From assembly GCA_018666775.1 (NCBI GenBank), contig JABIXC010000003.1, positions 124,001-188,000 of the forward strand: a stretch of DNA of 64,000 nucleotides. The letters run 5' to 3'. The number at the start of each line of letters is the position of its first letter. Position 1 is the stretch's first letter. Below the pieces are notes generated by a model. That model worked only from the letters and a program-made list of their open reading frames with translations, was not told the DNA's origin and did not search any database. The stretch comes from Rhodospirillales bacterium. Lineage in GTDB: Bacteria > Pseudomonadota > Alphaproteobacteria > SMXQ01. The position numbers were made by a program, and so were the translations under genes. Positions 27,164-37,211 of the stretch are shown piece after piece.

Positions 27164-29605
27164 CTAAAGGGTGCCGCCGGGCAGGACCTCACGTTTGCCA
27201 GCGTGGTTGGCGGAACTGACGACGCCGTCCGCTTCCATCTGATCCATGATGCGTGCCGCCCGGTTGTAGCCGATTTGCAGATGGCGCTGGATAAAGCTGG
27301 TAGACGCCCTGCGTTCCCGCAGCACCAAAGATACCGCCTGATCATAAAGGGCATCGTTGTTCCCATTGCCCCCTGCCCCGGCACTGATGTCTGCACTTTC
27401 ATCGATGGTGACAGCGTCAATATATTCGGGCTCTCCCTGAGACTTCAGGGCAGCGACAATTTTTTCTACTTCCTGATCTGAAACAAACGGGCCGTGGACC
27501 CGGGTGATGCGCCCGCCCCCTGCCATGTACAACATGTCGCCCTGTCCCAAAAGCTGTTCGGCCCCGCCTTCGCTTAAGATGGTGCGGCTGTCCACTTTGG
27601 AGGTGACCTGGAAACTGACCCGCGTTGGGAAATTCGCCTTGATGGTGCCGGTGATGACATCAACCGATGGCCGTTGGGTTGCCATGATCAGGTGAATGCC
27701 TGCGGCCCGCGCCATCTGGCTCAGGCGTTGTATCGTCCCTTCTATTTCTTTGCCCGCAACCATCATCAGATCGGCCATTTCATCCACCACAACGACGATC
27801 AGGGGCATGGGTTTCAGGTCCAGGGCATGTTCTTCGATGACGGGCTTTCCGGTTTCAGGATCAAATCCGGTCTGGATACTGCGGGTCAGGGTTTGGCCCT
27901 TGTTGCTGGCTTCTGCGACGCGCTGATTATAATTAGCAACATTGCGCACCCCCAATTCAGACATGCTGCGATACCGGTTTTCCATTTCCTTTACGGTCCA
28001 TTTCAGGGCCACCACCGCCTTGCCCGGTTCCGTCACAACCGGTGCCAATAGATGGGGAATGTCGTCATAGACAGACAGCTCCAGCATTTTGGGATCAATC
28101 ATGATGAAGCGGCATTCGTCCGGGGTCAGGCGGTATAGAAGGGACAGGATCATGGTGTTAATGGCGACGGATTTACCAGACCCGGTGGTGCCTGCAATCA
28201 AGAGATGGGGCATGCGGGCAAGGTCTGCCATGACCGGTGCGCCACCAATGTCTTTGCCCAATACCAATGTCAGTTTGGATGCGGTGCGTTCATACGCTTC
28301 AGACGAGAGCAATTCACGAAGCGAAACCATTTCGCGTCGGGCATTGGGCAGTTCAATGCCGATAACATTTTGTCCGGGTACCACGGCAATGCGGACGCTG
28401 ACCGCACTCATGGAGCGCGCGATATCATCGGCGAGACCAATCACCCTTGATGACTTGATGCCCGCAGCGGGTTCCAGTTCATAAAGGGTCACCACGGGGC
28501 CCGGGCGTACTTTCAGGATTTGTCCCTTTACCCCAAAATCTTCCAAAACTCCCATAAGCAACCGGGCATTGGCTTCAAGGGATTCCTTGGCATGTTCAGG
28601 CTCAACCACTTGAACCGGGGGCTCGGCCAAAAGATCAAGGGGGGGCAGTTCGTAATTCCCATCACGAACCAGATCCAGCATCGTCTGGCGGCCTTCATCG
28701 GCTCGGCGGCCCTGGCGTGCGGGGGTTGATCTGGGGGTTACCAATGGTTCTGTGGGCGCTTCTGGCTTGGGTGTTTCTAAAAGGCTTGAAGGGCCGATGT
28801 CTTCATCTGGGGAAAGGGTGACATCTGTTTCGTCAATGTCGATTGCGTTGGGCGCACGATTGGAGCGAAGGCCCATACGGGGTTCTGTCCGGGTCTTTGT
28901 CCGGCCCCAATTTCGAATGCCATTGGCGCCAAAATTACGGCCCATTTGCCAACCCGCTGTGGCACGGGCGCCAAGGAATAGTCCGCCAACCCGGGTGCCA
29001 CGCCACATCGTGCGTCCAAAGGCGCGCCATTCGGCTGGGCTGAAACCAAGGGTGTAAAGGCCCAGCATCAATCCGATGAGAAGAAAGGGCATGCCGATCA
29101 AAACAATGGGTAGGCGCAACCCGGTTTCCCCAATCAACCCGGCCGTTTGGCCCAACACAAGCTGACCCAGATAACCGCCCATGCCCGCACGAAGGCTCCA
29201 ATCAACAGGGGGTGCAAAGCCAGCAGCCCCCATGGCGATAAACAGGAGGGCAAAAGGCATGACCGTAATTTTAAGCCAGGCACGGGGGATGGGCCGTTTG
29301 GTAACCACGCGCCATCCCCAGACCAACATGGCGATGCCGGGCAAACTTGCGGCAATGCCCATGGATTGGAGCCCAATATCGGCACCAATAGCACCCCAAA
29401 TTCCCATGAGATTGGAAACGGTTCCATCAACGGCCTTGTTGAGGGACGGGTCCGTTGATGAAAAGCTGAAGAAAGCAAGCAAGCTTGCCAGGCCAAAAAT
29501 AAACAGGGCCGCCCCCCCCAGCTCGACCATACGACGACGCAGAAAAGCGGCCACGCTTGCGGGAAGAAATGGGATTTTGCTTACATCGGTGGTGGTTCGC
29601 GCCAT
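27164..29605 (-). CDS. ftsK: DNA translocase FtsK
   Basis: An 813-residue protein with four N-terminal membrane segments (about residues 30-190), a short Pro/charged linker, and the RecA-like motor. Walker A is GTTGSGKSV; Walker B is in [14 protein letters not shown]. The C-terminal gamma winged helix ([19 protein letters not shown]) reads polar KOPS sequences. It pumps chromosome ends through the septum and activates XerCD at dif. The linker is short compared with E. coli FtsK, as usual in alphaproteobacteria. Confidence 0.96.
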   Translation of the reverse strand: MARTTTDVSKIPFLPASVAAFLRRRMVELGGAALFIFGLASLLAFFSFSSTDPSLNKAVDGTVSNLMGIWGAIGADIGLQSMGIAASLPGIAMLVWGWRVVTKRPIPRAWLKITVMPFALLFIAMGAAGFAPPVDWSLRAGMGGYLGQLVLGQTAGLIGETGLRLPIVLIGMPFLLIGLMLGLYTLGFSPAEWRAFGRTMWRGTRVGGLFLGARATAGWQMGRNFGANGIRNWGRTKTRTEPRMGLRSNRAPNAIDIDETDVTLSPDEDIGPSSLLETPKPEAPTEPLVTPRSTPARQGRRADEGRQTMLDLVRDGNYELPPLDLLAEPPVQVVEPEHAKESLEANARLLMGVLEDFGVKGQILKVRPGPVVTLYELEPAAGIKSSRVIGLADDIARSMSAVSVRIAVVPGQNVIGIELPNARREMVSLRELLSSEAYERTASKLTLVLGKDIGGAPVMADLARMPHLLIAGTTGSGKSVAINTMILSLLYRLTPDECRFIMIDPKMLELSVYDDIPHLLAPVVTEPGKAVVALKWTVKEMENRYRSMSELGVRNVANYNQRVAEASNKGQTLTRSIQTGFDPETGKPVIEEHALDLKPMPLIVVVVDEMADLMMVAGKEIEGTIQRLSQMARAAGIHLIMATQRPSVDVITGTIKANFPTRVSFQVTSKVDSRTILSEGGAEQLLGQGDMLYMAGGGRITRVHGPFVSDQEVEKIVAALKSQGEPEYIDAVTIDESADISAGAGGNGNNDALYDQAVSLVLRERRASTSFIQRHLQIGYNRAARIMDQMEADGVVSSANHAGKREVLPGGTL

Positions 29606-29770
29606 GGCCTCTTTCGATAAGGGTTGGCCTGGTGTTGGCCTGGTGTTGGGCTTTATAGAGGCAAGTCACTGCCCCCACATCTTGTGGGTCAAAACAATGA
29701 ACTCACAATACTATCCTCTGGCGCTGTGGAAAAGCCCCTATTAACGCTATCCCCAAATTGGGCTTGATCA

Positions 29771-29809
29771 CGCAAACAAAAGGCGGCACCCACAAAGGGG
29801 TGCCGCCTT
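29771..29809 (-). terminator. Rho-independent terminator after amtB copy 2
   Basis: AAGGCGGCACCC (29780-29791) pairs with GGGTGCCGCCTT (29798-29809) around a 6-nt loop. On the minus strand the stem is followed by TTTGTTTG. It lies 36 bp beyond the stop of the downstream ammonium transporter. Confidence 0.85.
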
Positions 29810-29844
29810 ATGCTCACGGGGTAGGGCGGGTTAGGGCTAGAGAT

Positions 29845-31155
29845 TTACAGCATATAGCCGCGTTCACCATGGGCACGGATGTCCAGGCCTTCTGCTTCTT
29901 CTTCTTCATCAACCCGAAGCCCGGTTGTGGCTTTGATGATTTTGACAATGATCCAGGTGACGATGGCCGTCCAGGCAACAACGGCGAGGACGCCAATGGA
30001 CTGGACCCAAAACTGGCTGGCGATGGTCAATTTGGACAGGCCAAGCCCGCCAAAGGCAGTTGCCCCCAAGATCGCTGTCAGCAATGTGCCGGTGACACCA
30101 CCCACACCGTGGACAGCAAGAACATCCAGGGCATCGTCGACGCCAAATTTCATTTTGACCAGTCCGACAGACACATAGCAAAGCAGTCCGGCGACCACGC
30201 CAATGACAAGGGCCCCGATGGGTCCAACAAAGCCCGATGCTGGTGTGATGGTGGCTAACCCGGCAATGGCCCCGGTGGTAATACCGACCAGGGTGGGCTT
30301 GCCGTGTTTGGTCCATTCAATCGCCATCCAGACCAACGCGGCGGTGGCGGCCGAAATATGGGTAACCGTAATGGCCATGCCCGCAGCACCGTCGGCTGCC
30401 AATGCCGATCCACCGTTAAATCCAAACCAGCCAACCCACAGCATGGCGGCACCAGACATCACCAGACCGGGGCTGTGGGGTGGGCGCATTTCTGTCGGAA
30501 AGCCGCGACGAACGCCCAATTCCTTGGCAATGATCAGGGCAGCCGTGCCACAGGTGGCATGGACCACAAGGCCACCCGCAAAATCTTGAACGCCAAGTTC
30601 TGCAAGCCAGCCGCCGCCCCAAACCCAATGGGCGACAGGCCCGTATACCAGAACGACCCAGATCGCGGAAAACAACGCCATGGCAGAAAATTTGATGCGC
30701 TCTACATAGGCACCAACGATTAACGCCGGGGTGATGATGGCAAAGGTCATCTGGAACATGAAGAAGACAACTTCAGGCAGGGACCCGGACAAGGTATCGG
30801 GGGTAACGCCCAATAAAAACACCTTTCCCGTCCCGCCGATCCAGCTCTGGAGCGCGCCGCCATCACTGAAGGCAAGGCTGTAGACCCCAACGAGCCACAA
30901 CACGGAAACGATGCAGGCAATGGTGAAACAATGCATCAAAACGCTAAGCACATTCTGGGCACGAACCAGGCCGCCATAAAATAGCGCCAATCCTGGCAGC
31001 GTCATGAACAATACCAAAGCGGTAGAGGTCAATATCCATGCGGTATTGGCGCCATCCATTTTTTGTGCGCCTTGGGCCAAAGCATCAGGTACGGCCATGA
31101 GCGTGGCCGTCATGATCCCCATAATAAGGGCGGCGAGCATGCGTCTTGTTGACAT
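29845..31155 (-). CDS. Ammonium transporter (Amt/MEP family), copy 2
   Basis: A 436-residue protein with a signal-like first segment (ALIMGIMTATLMAVPDALAQ) and about eleven membrane helices. Family motifs include FYGGLVRAQNVLS, DFAGGLVVHATCG (first conserved pore His) and DVLAVHGVGGVTGTL (second pore His). It conducts ammonia/ammonium into the cell and is probably gated by GlnK. It is separated from copy 1 by a terminator and 476 bp, so it has its own promoter. Sequence differs enough from copy 1 to suggest an older duplication or different affinity. Confidence 0.93.
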   Translation of the reverse strand: MSTRRMLAALIMGIMTATLMAVPDALAQGAQKMDGANTAWILTSTALVLFMTLPGLALFYGGLVRAQNVLSVLMHCFTIACIVSVLWLVGVYSLAFSDGGALQSWIGGTGKVFLLGVTPDTLSGSLPEVVFFMFQMTFAIITPALIVGAYVERIKFSAMALFSAIWVVLVYGPVAHWVWGGGWLAELGVQDFAGGLVVHATCGTAALIIAKELGVRRGFPTEMRPPHSPGLVMSGAAMLWVGWFGFNGGSALAADGAAGMAITVTHISAATAALVWMAIEWTKHGKPTLVGITTGAIAGLATITPASGFVGPIGALVIGVVAGLLCYVSVGLVKMKFGVDDALDVLAVHGVGGVTGTLLTAILGATAFGGLGLSKLTIASQFWVQSIGVLAVVAWTAIVTWIIVKIIKATTGLRVDEEEEAEGLDIRAHGERGYML

Positions 31156-31504
31156 TAAATTTCCCCTTGTTCTTCTTCTTCAATTTGTTTTGACGCGCAT
31201 TTATGCACCGCGCCGTTTTGATTTGCCTAAAAACTAATCATTTTGGGATAAAACAGATTTTTGGTTTTATCCGAAACACTTTAAAATTTACCCATATTAT
31301 CAATGTATTAAGGCGATTTTTGCCAAATTCTAGTTGGTCCAGAACGCCCCGGGATTGATCTCCGGTGCCCCGAACCTCTCTAACACATATCAAATATTGT
31401 GCCGAATTTTGAATTCATTGTAATTTCAATAGGTTATTGGAAATATGCCCCCTTGGGAAGGCTTTGAAGCCACCGCGATTTACTGACAATTGCCTAAATT
31501 ATAG

Positions 31505-31545
31505 CCAAAAAGAAAAAAAGGCCCGGAAGTTGTGCTTTCCGGGCC
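31505..31545 (-). terminator. Rho-independent terminator of the glnK-amtB operon
   Basis: GGCCCGGAA (31520-31528) pairs with TTCCGGGCC (31537-31545). Read on the minus strand the stem is followed by a long T-run (TTTTTTTCTTTTT). A classic intrinsic terminator about 90 bp beyond the amtB stop. Confidence 0.9.
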
Positions 31546-31583
31546 AGTTTCGAAGAAGGGGAATAAAATATATCCTCAGGGGT

Positions 31584-31621
31584 CCTCCCCTGCCTCGATA
31601 AATTTACCGGAGCAGGGGAGG
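31584..31621. repeat. Second hairpin immediately after amtB copy 1
   Basis: CCTCCCCTGC (31584-31593) and GCAGGGGAGG (31612-31621) form a 10-bp perfect GC-rich stem with an 18-nt loop, only 10 bp past the stop codon. It has no T-run, so it may protect the 3' end of the mRNA or slow RNA polymerase ahead of the true terminator. Confidence 0.6.
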
Positions 31622-31631
31622 CATAGCTTGG

Positions 31632-32930
31632 TTAGTGAACGCTTTCGCCGTGCTGGGTCTGATCCAGACCCTGCATTTCCTCTTCGTCCGTAACGCGCAG
31701 TCCCATAACCATATCGATCCCTTTAAACAGGATGAGCGAGACAGTGCCGCCATAGGCAATGGTGATGAGGATGGCTTTTAACTGAATCCAGACCTGGGCA
31801 ACGTTGCCTTCCAGGGCGCCGCTGGTTCCACCAATGGTCTTGACTGCGAACACGCCGGTCAGCAATGCGCCGACGATGCCGCCAATGCCATGGATGCCAA
31901 AGCAATCGAGGGAATCATCATAGCCAAGGGTGCGTTTCAGGACCGTGGCACCCCAATAACAGATGATGCCGGAAAGGATGCCGATAAAAAGCGCACCCTT
32001 TGGATCCACAAAGCCAGCAGCCGGTGTGATGGCAACCAACCCGCCAATGGCACCAGATATAATGCCCAACACGGAAGGTTTTCCCCTGAGGACCCATTCC
32101 AGGAACATCCAGGAAAGGGCGGCAGCAGCGGCGGCAATTTGGGTCACGGCCATGGCCATGCCAGCGGTGCCATTGGCAGCGACGGCGGACCCTGCATTGA
32201 AGCCGAACCAGCCAACCCACAAAAGGGCGGCACCAATGACGGACAGGACCAGATTATGGGGCGCCATGTTTTCTACGCCGTATCCATTGCGTTTGCCTAA
32301 AATGATGGCACCTGCAAGGCCTGCGATGCCTGCGTTGATGTGGACCACGGTGCCGCCAGCAAAATCAAGAACGCCATCTTTTGCCAAAAATCCACCGCCC
32401 CAGACCCAATGGGTAATGGGGGCGTAGACGGTGATTAACCACAGGCCAACAAACCACATGAGGGATGAAAACTTTACGCGATCAGCAAGCGAGCCAGCAA
32501 TCAAGGCAGGGGTAATGATGGCGAAGGTCATCTGAAACACCATGAACACAGATTCAGGGATGGTGCCCGAAAGATCGTTAACACCAAGTCCGGTCAGGAA
32601 CATTTTGCTGAGATCGCCAACGAGGGCATTGCCGGCGCTAAATGCCAGTGAATAACCAATGACCATCCAAATGATGGTTGCAAGGCAGGTAATGGCAAAA
32701 CTTTGCATGACGGTTCCCAGCACGTTTTTCTTACGCACCATGCCGCCATAAAAAAGGGCGACACCGGGGATGGTCATCAACAGAACCAGCACGGTTGCGG
32801 TCAGCATCCAGGCGGTATCGCCTGTGTCCAGCTTTGGCGGCGCCGTCTGGGCCAGGGCATCGGTGACGCCGAGGGCCAAACTGGCCACGAGGACAAACAG
32901 GCCCCCGAAAAGATGTTTGAGATTATTCAT
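31632..32930 (-). CDS. amtB: Ammonium transporter AmtB, copy 1
   Basis: A 432-residue protein with a signal peptide (SLALGVTDALAQ) and eleven predicted membrane helices. Conserved pore features are FYGGMVRKKNVL, DFAGGTVVHINAG and DCFGIHGIGGIVGALL. Cytosolic tail GLRVTDEEEMQGLD is the GlnK-docking type. The ATG at 32930 has GGAG 6 bp upstream; a second ATG 15 bp earlier is possible. It follows glnK by about 27 bp, the standard co-transcribed pair, so ammonium uptake is under PII control. Confidence 0.94.
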   Translation of the reverse strand: MNNLKHLFGGLFVLVASLALGVTDALAQTAPPKLDTGDTAWMLTATVLVLLMTIPGVALFYGGMVRKKNVLGTVMQSFAITCLATIIWMVIGYSLAFSAGNALVGDLSKMFLTGLGVNDLSGTIPESVFMVFQMTFAIITPALIAGSLADRVKFSSLMWFVGLWLITVYAPITHWVWGGGFLAKDGVLDFAGGTVVHINAGIAGLAGAIILGKRNGYGVENMAPHNLVLSVIGAALLWVGWFGFNAGSAVAANGTAGMAMAVTQIAAAAAALSWMFLEWVLRGKPSVLGIISGAIGGLVAITPAAGFVDPKGALFIGILSGIICYWGATVLKRTLGYDDSLDCFGIHGIGGIVGALLTGVFAVKTIGGTSGALEGNVAQVWIQLKAILITIAYGGTVSLILFKGIDMVMGLRVTDEEEMQGLDQTQHGESVH

Positions 32931-32957
32931 TGTTTTCTCCTTCATTGCCCATCCCCT

Positions 32958-33329
<372 letters not shown>

Positions 33330-33351
33330 TTATGGGAACGGGTTATTCTTT

Positions 33352-33366
33352 ACAAGTGCCGTGCCG
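33352..33366 (-). promoter_or_regulatory. Candidate sigma-54 promoter of glnK-amtB
   Basis: On the minus strand CGGCACGGCACTTGT resembles the consensus TGGCACG-N4-TTGC with the right GG to G spacing, but the last base of the -12 element is T rather than C. Transcription would begin near 33341, about 45 bp from the glnK ATG. NtrC-controlled expression is expected for this operon, so the match is plausible but imperfect. Confidence 0.38.
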
Positions 33367-33590
33367 GTTTCTGAGAATTTAGGAAAACTGTTTAATATCA
33401 GTTGATTAAAGGGTATGGCAAAGGCGAACATACAATAAAGGCCGCCTAAACGGGGCATAACAGCCTGTTTATTAGGCACAGAAAGATAAACGACTAAATA
33501 TTAATCACCCAGAATGGTTTTGACCCAAGGTGCCGGACGGGGGACACTGTCAGGGACAGGTAAAAGCAATTGTAGGCCTTCAATAGAGCG

Positions 33591-34886
33591 ATGATAAAAG
33601 AACAACAAAAAAGCCAAAAAAGCCCAAAAACGGCTTTAAATGGTGGCAAACCGGCGCCTTGTGATGTTGTCGTCGTTGGTGGGGGCATGGCAGGCATGAC
33701 CTTTGCCGTGGCTCTGGAATCTGCTGGCCTAACCGTTACGGTTGTGGAACGACTTGATCCTGCCGGGTTTGCGGATGCCGGTTTTGATGGCCGGGTTTCA
33801 GCGCTATCATTGGGATCGCGCCAGGTTTTGGAAACCATTGGTTTATGGGAAGCAATGTCTCAGGATGCGGCGCCCATACTGGATATTGACGTGACCGATG
33901 GCGGAACGCCCGCATTCCTGCATTTTGATCACAAAGAACTTCACCCTGCTTCAAATGCCCAGCCCATGGGGCATATTGTTGAAAACCGGATTATCCGTCG
34001 GGCACAAATGGAAAAATTGCCCTCCCTGTCAGGCCTGAAATTTATGGCCCCTGCGGTTGTTAAAAATATTGAACGGGGAAAAACAGGCGCCAAGGTGTGC
34101 CTTGATGATGGCACGGTGATAACGGCGCGATTGGTTGTGGCGGCGGACGGGCGGGCATCACGATTGCGCAACGGCGCAAAAATAAACACGACATCGTGGC
34201 AATATGATCAATCCGCCATTGTGACAACCGTGATCCATGACCAGCCCCATCTGGGTGTGGCGTACGAAAAATTTTTGGCACCAGGGCCCTTTGCGATTTT
34301 GCCAATGACCGATGATTTAGATGGCCATCACCGATCATCGATCGTGTGGAGTGACCGAAGCGATCTGGTCCCGGCATTTTTAAAATTAAATGAATCCGAT
34401 TTTAATGGCGAACTTGCGCGCCGGTTCGGCGACCATCTGGGCCGCGTGTGTGCAACGGGTCCACGCTGGTCTTATCCCTTGGGGCTTAGTCTGGCTGAAA
34501 CGTATATTGCAGATCGCCTGGCATTAATTGGGGATGCGGCCCATGCCATCCATCCCATTGCGGGCCAAGGCCTCAACCTTGGCATCCGCGATGCAGCCGC
34601 GCTCGCAGAGGTGGTGGTGGACGCCTCCAGGCTTGGGCTTGATATCGGTATGAAAACGGTTTTAGAAGATTATCAACACTGGCGCGGTTTTGATGCGGTC
34701 GCATTGGCCGGGGCGACAGATATATTAAACCGGTTGTTCTCAACCAATAATGCGCCCTTGCGTTTGTTTCGGGGTGTGGGGATTGATGTTGTCAATGCCA
34801 TCGGTCCGGCGCGCCGGTTGTTTATGCGTGAAGCCATGGGCATCACCGGCGACCTGCCCCGGTTGGTTCGGGGGGACGTGCTTTAA
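33591..34886 (+). CDS. UbiH/UbiF/COQ6-family FAD-dependent hydroxylase
   Basis: A 431-residue flavoprotein monooxygenase: GxGxxG in VVVVGGGMAGMTFAVALE, the DG-type motif ADGRASRLR, and the second FAD motif ALIGDAAHAIHPIAGQGLNLG. These features are those of ubiquinone-ring hydroxylases. Which ring position it hydroxylates cannot be read from the sequence; in alphaproteobacteria a single enzyme of this family can act at several positions (UbiL/UbiM type). It is convergent with the Trm112 gene. Confidence 0.88.
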   Translation: MIKEQQKSQKSPKTALNGGKPAPCDVVVVGGGMAGMTFAVALESAGLTVTVVERLDPAGFADAGFDGRVSALSLGSRQVLETIGLWEAMSQDAAPILDIDVTDGGTPAFLHFDHKELHPASNAQPMGHIVENRIIRRAQMEKLPSLSGLKFMAPAVVKNIERGKTGAKVCLDDGTVITARLVVAADGRASRLRNGAKINTTSWQYDQSAIVTTVIHDQPHLGVAYEKFLAPGPFAILPMTDDLDGHHRSSIVWSDRSDLVPAFLKLNESDFNGELARRFGDHLGRVCATGPRWSYPLGLSLAETYIADRLALIGDAAHAIHPIAGQGLNLGIRDAAALAEVVVDASRLGLDIGMKTVLEDYQHWRGFDAVALAGATDILNRLFSTNNAPLRLFRGVGIDVVNAIGPARRLFMREAMGITGDLPRLVRGDVL

Positions 34887-34898
34887 AAAATTTAAAGG

Positions 34899-35096
34899 TT
34901 ACGCATCATCCAGCTTGCGGGCTTCATCGGCCAGCATGACAGGGATGCCATCACGGATAGGATAGGCAAGCCCCGCGCGCTTTGAAATCAGCTCTTGGGC
35001 ATTCGCGTCATAATCAAGTGGCCCCTTGGTCAGGGGACAAACAAGAATTTCAAGAAGCTTTGGGTCAACTGTATTGGTGTCGTCAGAGGATGCCAT
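34899..35096 (-). CDS. Trm112-family small protein
   Basis: A 65-residue protein with [34 protein letters not shown], the signature of Trm112/YcaR proteins, which in eukaryotes and archaea activate methyltransferases; the bacterial role is not settled. Only one Cys of the usual zinc cluster remains. It follows a LON-domain gene by 21 bp and a YbbN-like gene, a cluster commonly seen in alphaproteobacteria. Confidence 0.88.
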   Translation of the reverse strand: MASSDDTNTVDPKLLEILVCPLTKGPLDYDANAQELISKRAGLAYPIRDGIPVMLADEARKLDDA

Positions 35097-35117
35097 GATC
35101 AGGTTCCATTATAAAAA

Positions 35118-35816
35118 TTAATGCCGGGTGCCAGCACCACCATCGTCTAAAACGCCGGACATTTCCAGCACGGATAGTAATACGTGCATTCTGGCCTCTG
35201 TGTCTTGGGCCTCAAGCAGGGCTTGTTTTTCCGATGCATCAAAGGGGCAAGCCATGGATAGAAACGTTACCAGTTCAGTGGTTTCCATTTTGCGCAGTGT
35301 CGCCCAATCTGGCTGAATGCCCTGTAGGGTAAAGTAATGTTCAAGCGCGCCCAGAAGCCGCGTGCTTGCCGCCCCCCCGGAGGTAGGGGTTTCCATGTCC
35401 GCACGAAAAGGGCCAAAATCCGGGCGCACCCGGCGATAGCCATTTTCAAGGGCGAGTTCATCGGCAATATGAAAACGCGCAATCCCTGAAAGGGTGATTT
35501 GATAACACCCGTCATCGGTTTCGGCGAAGTTGGTGATGCGCCCGGCGCAACCCGTGGGATAAATTTCTGGCCCCACCCGACCGTTCTCTTGTCCGGGTGT
35601 CAGTGGGTTGCGGATGTCAGGGCCACCGATGGGTTGAATCATTCCGATTAAACGGGTTTGGGTTCGGATGGCATCGCGGGTCATGGCAAGATAGCGCGGT
35701 TCAAATATATTCAGTGGCAGCATCCCGCCTGGTAACAGCAACACACCGGCCAGAGGAAAGATCGGAATGATCTCCGCCAGATCTTCGAAACGAGGTGCAA
35801 AAGGATCGTCGCTCAC
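35118..35816 (-). CDS. LON peptidase substrate-binding domain protein
   Basis: A 232-residue protein built of the LON N-terminal domain alone: IIPIFPLAGVLLLPGGMLPLNIFEPRY (shortened: FPL..LLPGG..LPLNIFEPRY), GMIQPIG, YPTGCAGRITNFAETDDGCYQI (shortened) and a helical C-terminus. The AAA+ and protease domains of Lon are absent. Function unknown; possibly a substrate adaptor. It begins 8 bp after the ybbN-like gene. Confidence 0.9.
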   Translation of the reverse strand: MSDDPFAPRFEDLAEIIPIFPLAGVLLLPGGMLPLNIFEPRYLAMTRDAIRTQTRLIGMIQPIGGPDIRNPLTPGQENGRVGPEIYPTGCAGRITNFAETDDGCYQITLSGIARFHIADELALENGYRRVRPDFGPFRADMETPTSGGAASTRLLGALEHYFTLQGIQPDWATLRKMETTELVTFLSMACPFDASEKQALLEAQDTEARMHVLLSVLEMSGVLDDGGAGTRH

Positions 35817-35824
35817 GATGGCCT

Positions 35825-36781
35825 CTAGGAAAATAAAAGCGTTGAAAGGCGGGTGCGTCCATCCTGGGTTAATTCATCATCGCCACCCCAGGCATCAAAC
35901 ATTTTGAACAATTGAAGTCTGGCCGCGCCATCGTTCCATTCGCGGTTGCGGCGAACAAGTTCCAAAAGTTCATCCACGGCACCGGCCCGATCATCGGCTG
36001 CGAACCGTGCCATTGCCAGATCAAACCGTGCTTGATGATCATCAGGGTTTGTCGCCAGCTTCGCTTCGAATTCATCTGTTTCACCGGCATCGCCACTTTG
36101 GGTCGCAAGATCCAATGCACTTTTGGCGGCGACCACATCGGCGTGGCTGGCCTTGTCTTCGGGGATTGAATCAATCAGGCCCTGGGCCGCCTCAATTTCA
36201 CCCGCAGCAATATAACAGCGCGCAAGCCCGGCCAGGGCTTCGACACTTTCATCATCAAGTTCCAAAGCCTGGGCGAACAATTGCATCGCGTTGCCATCAT
36301 CTTTTTTGGCCAACGCTTCTTTGGCCTTCTCGATGATTTGGCCCGCTGTGGGCTCTCCCTGGGTTTCTAACCCGGCTTTGGCCGCGCCTTCGATGACCCG
36401 GTCGAGGAAGGCTTTCAATTCACTTTCCGGCAAGGCACCAGAAAACCCGTCAAGGGGCCGGCCCTGAACGAAGGCATAAACCATCGGGACAGACTGGACG
36501 CGCAATTGTTGGGCCAGCTGTTGGTTATCATCAATGTTGATTTTGACCAGACGCACGCTGCCCCCGGCAGCGGTGACCAGCTTTTCCAACATTGGGCCTA
36601 ATTGTTTGCACGGTTCGCACCAAGGTGCCCAGAAATCTACGATAACGGGGATCTTCTGACTGGCCTCAATGACTTCGGCGGCAAAAGAGGCTGTATCGAC
36701 ATCACGGACCAATGCCCCATTGTCTGTGTTTTCGGCAATGGGCGTCTCGCCGTTACCCGTATCTCCGATTATGGTATTCAT
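35825..36781 (-). CDS. YbbN-like thioredoxin-TPR co-chaperone
   Basis: A 318-residue protein. The N-terminal thioredoxin domain (about residues 30-135) has VDFWAPWCEPCKQLGP with an intact CxxC and the cis-Pro segment VQSVPMVYAF. The rest is TPR-like helices (ALAKKDDGNAMQLFAQAL, ALAGLARCYIAAGEIEAA). This matches YbbN/CnoX, a chaperedoxin that hands proteins to GroEL or DnaK. The CxxC is of the thioredoxin kind (CEPC), so redox activity is plausible. First gene of the three-gene group with the LON and Trm112 genes. Confidence 0.9.
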   Translation of the reverse strand: MNTIIGDTGNGETPIAENTDNGALVRDVDTASFAAEVIEASQKIPVIVDFWAPWCEPCKQLGPMLEKLVTAAGGSVRLVKINIDDNQQLAQQLRVQSVPMVYAFVQGRPLDGFSGALPESELKAFLDRVIEGAAKAGLETQGEPTAGQIIEKAKEALAKKDDGNAMQLFAQALELDDESVEALAGLARCYIAAGEIEAAQGLIDSIPEDKASHADVVAAKSALDLATQSGDAGETDEFEAKLATNPDDHQARFDLAMARFAADDRAGAVDELLELVRRNREWNDGAARLQLFKMFDAWGGDDELTQDGRTRLSTLLFS

Positions 36782-36984
36782 CGTGCTGTAATTTCCTCAT
36801 TTTCTTGGATTTTTGCGTTTTGCGGGCCATTTTGGGTGTTCCACCCTATCAAATGGGGTCCCACGGGCCGAAGGTCAACCAATATGCTTTGTACCATAAC
36901 GTGGTGGATAGGCGGGTAAAAGGTGGGGCAGAGGGCATTTTTTGCAGTTCATTTGCCGTTCTGTGGAAAAGACAGAGAGAGGGC

Positions 36985-37012
36985 TTGCAAAGCCGGGTTC
37001 TTTTATTATGAT
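36985..37012 (+). promoter_or_regulatory. Possible promoter of the tRNA-Gly gene
   Basis: TTGCAA (36985) and TATGAT (37007) with a 16-bp spacer. Transcription would start near 37019, about 50 bp before the mature tRNA. The match is reasonable for a housekeeping sigma factor. Confidence 0.4.
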
Positions 37013-37067
37013 CGCGGGCCTTCCCAATATGGCCAGTTTGGTCATATCCTTTGGGGAAAATATGGAT

Positions 37068-37142
37068 GCGGGCGTAGCTCAGGGGTAGAGCACAACCTTG
37101 CCAAGGTTGGGGTCGAGAGTTCGAATCTCTTCGCCCGCTCCA
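37068..37142 (+). tRNA. tRNA-Gly (GCC anticodon)
   Basis: 75 nt including an encoded CCA. The acceptor stem GCGGGCG (37068-37074) pairs with CGCCCGC (37132-37138). The D arm GCTC...GAGC, an anticodon stem CAACC/GGTTG with loop TTGCCAA (anticodon GCC at 37100-37102), and a T arm with GTTCGAATC are all present. Reads GGC and GGU glycine codons. Confidence 0.97.
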
Positions 37143-37211
37143 ATATTTCTGCCAAACGGGTGCTGTGGTTGCTCGCTACTTGTGGGGGCCCATTTGTGGG
37201 TGATTGTGAAG

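Larger units (their letters stand above)
31156..31631. other. Intergenic region between the two amt genes
   Basis: 476 bp without a plausible gene. The right end holds two hairpins (31584-31621 and 31520-31545) that end the upstream amtB message. The AT-rich left part (31160-31500) presumably holds the promoter and leader of amt copy 2. I found no convincing sigma-54 element or repeat there. Confidence 0.6.

Noticed and set aside
26488-27420. Longer lolA start at 27420
   Set aside because: The extra 90 residues lie within ftsK in another frame, and the signal peptide is placed correctly only with the later start.
30203-32427. Several long frames antisense to the ammonium transporters
   Set aside because: They mirror the transmembrane codon pattern of the real genes and carry no motifs.
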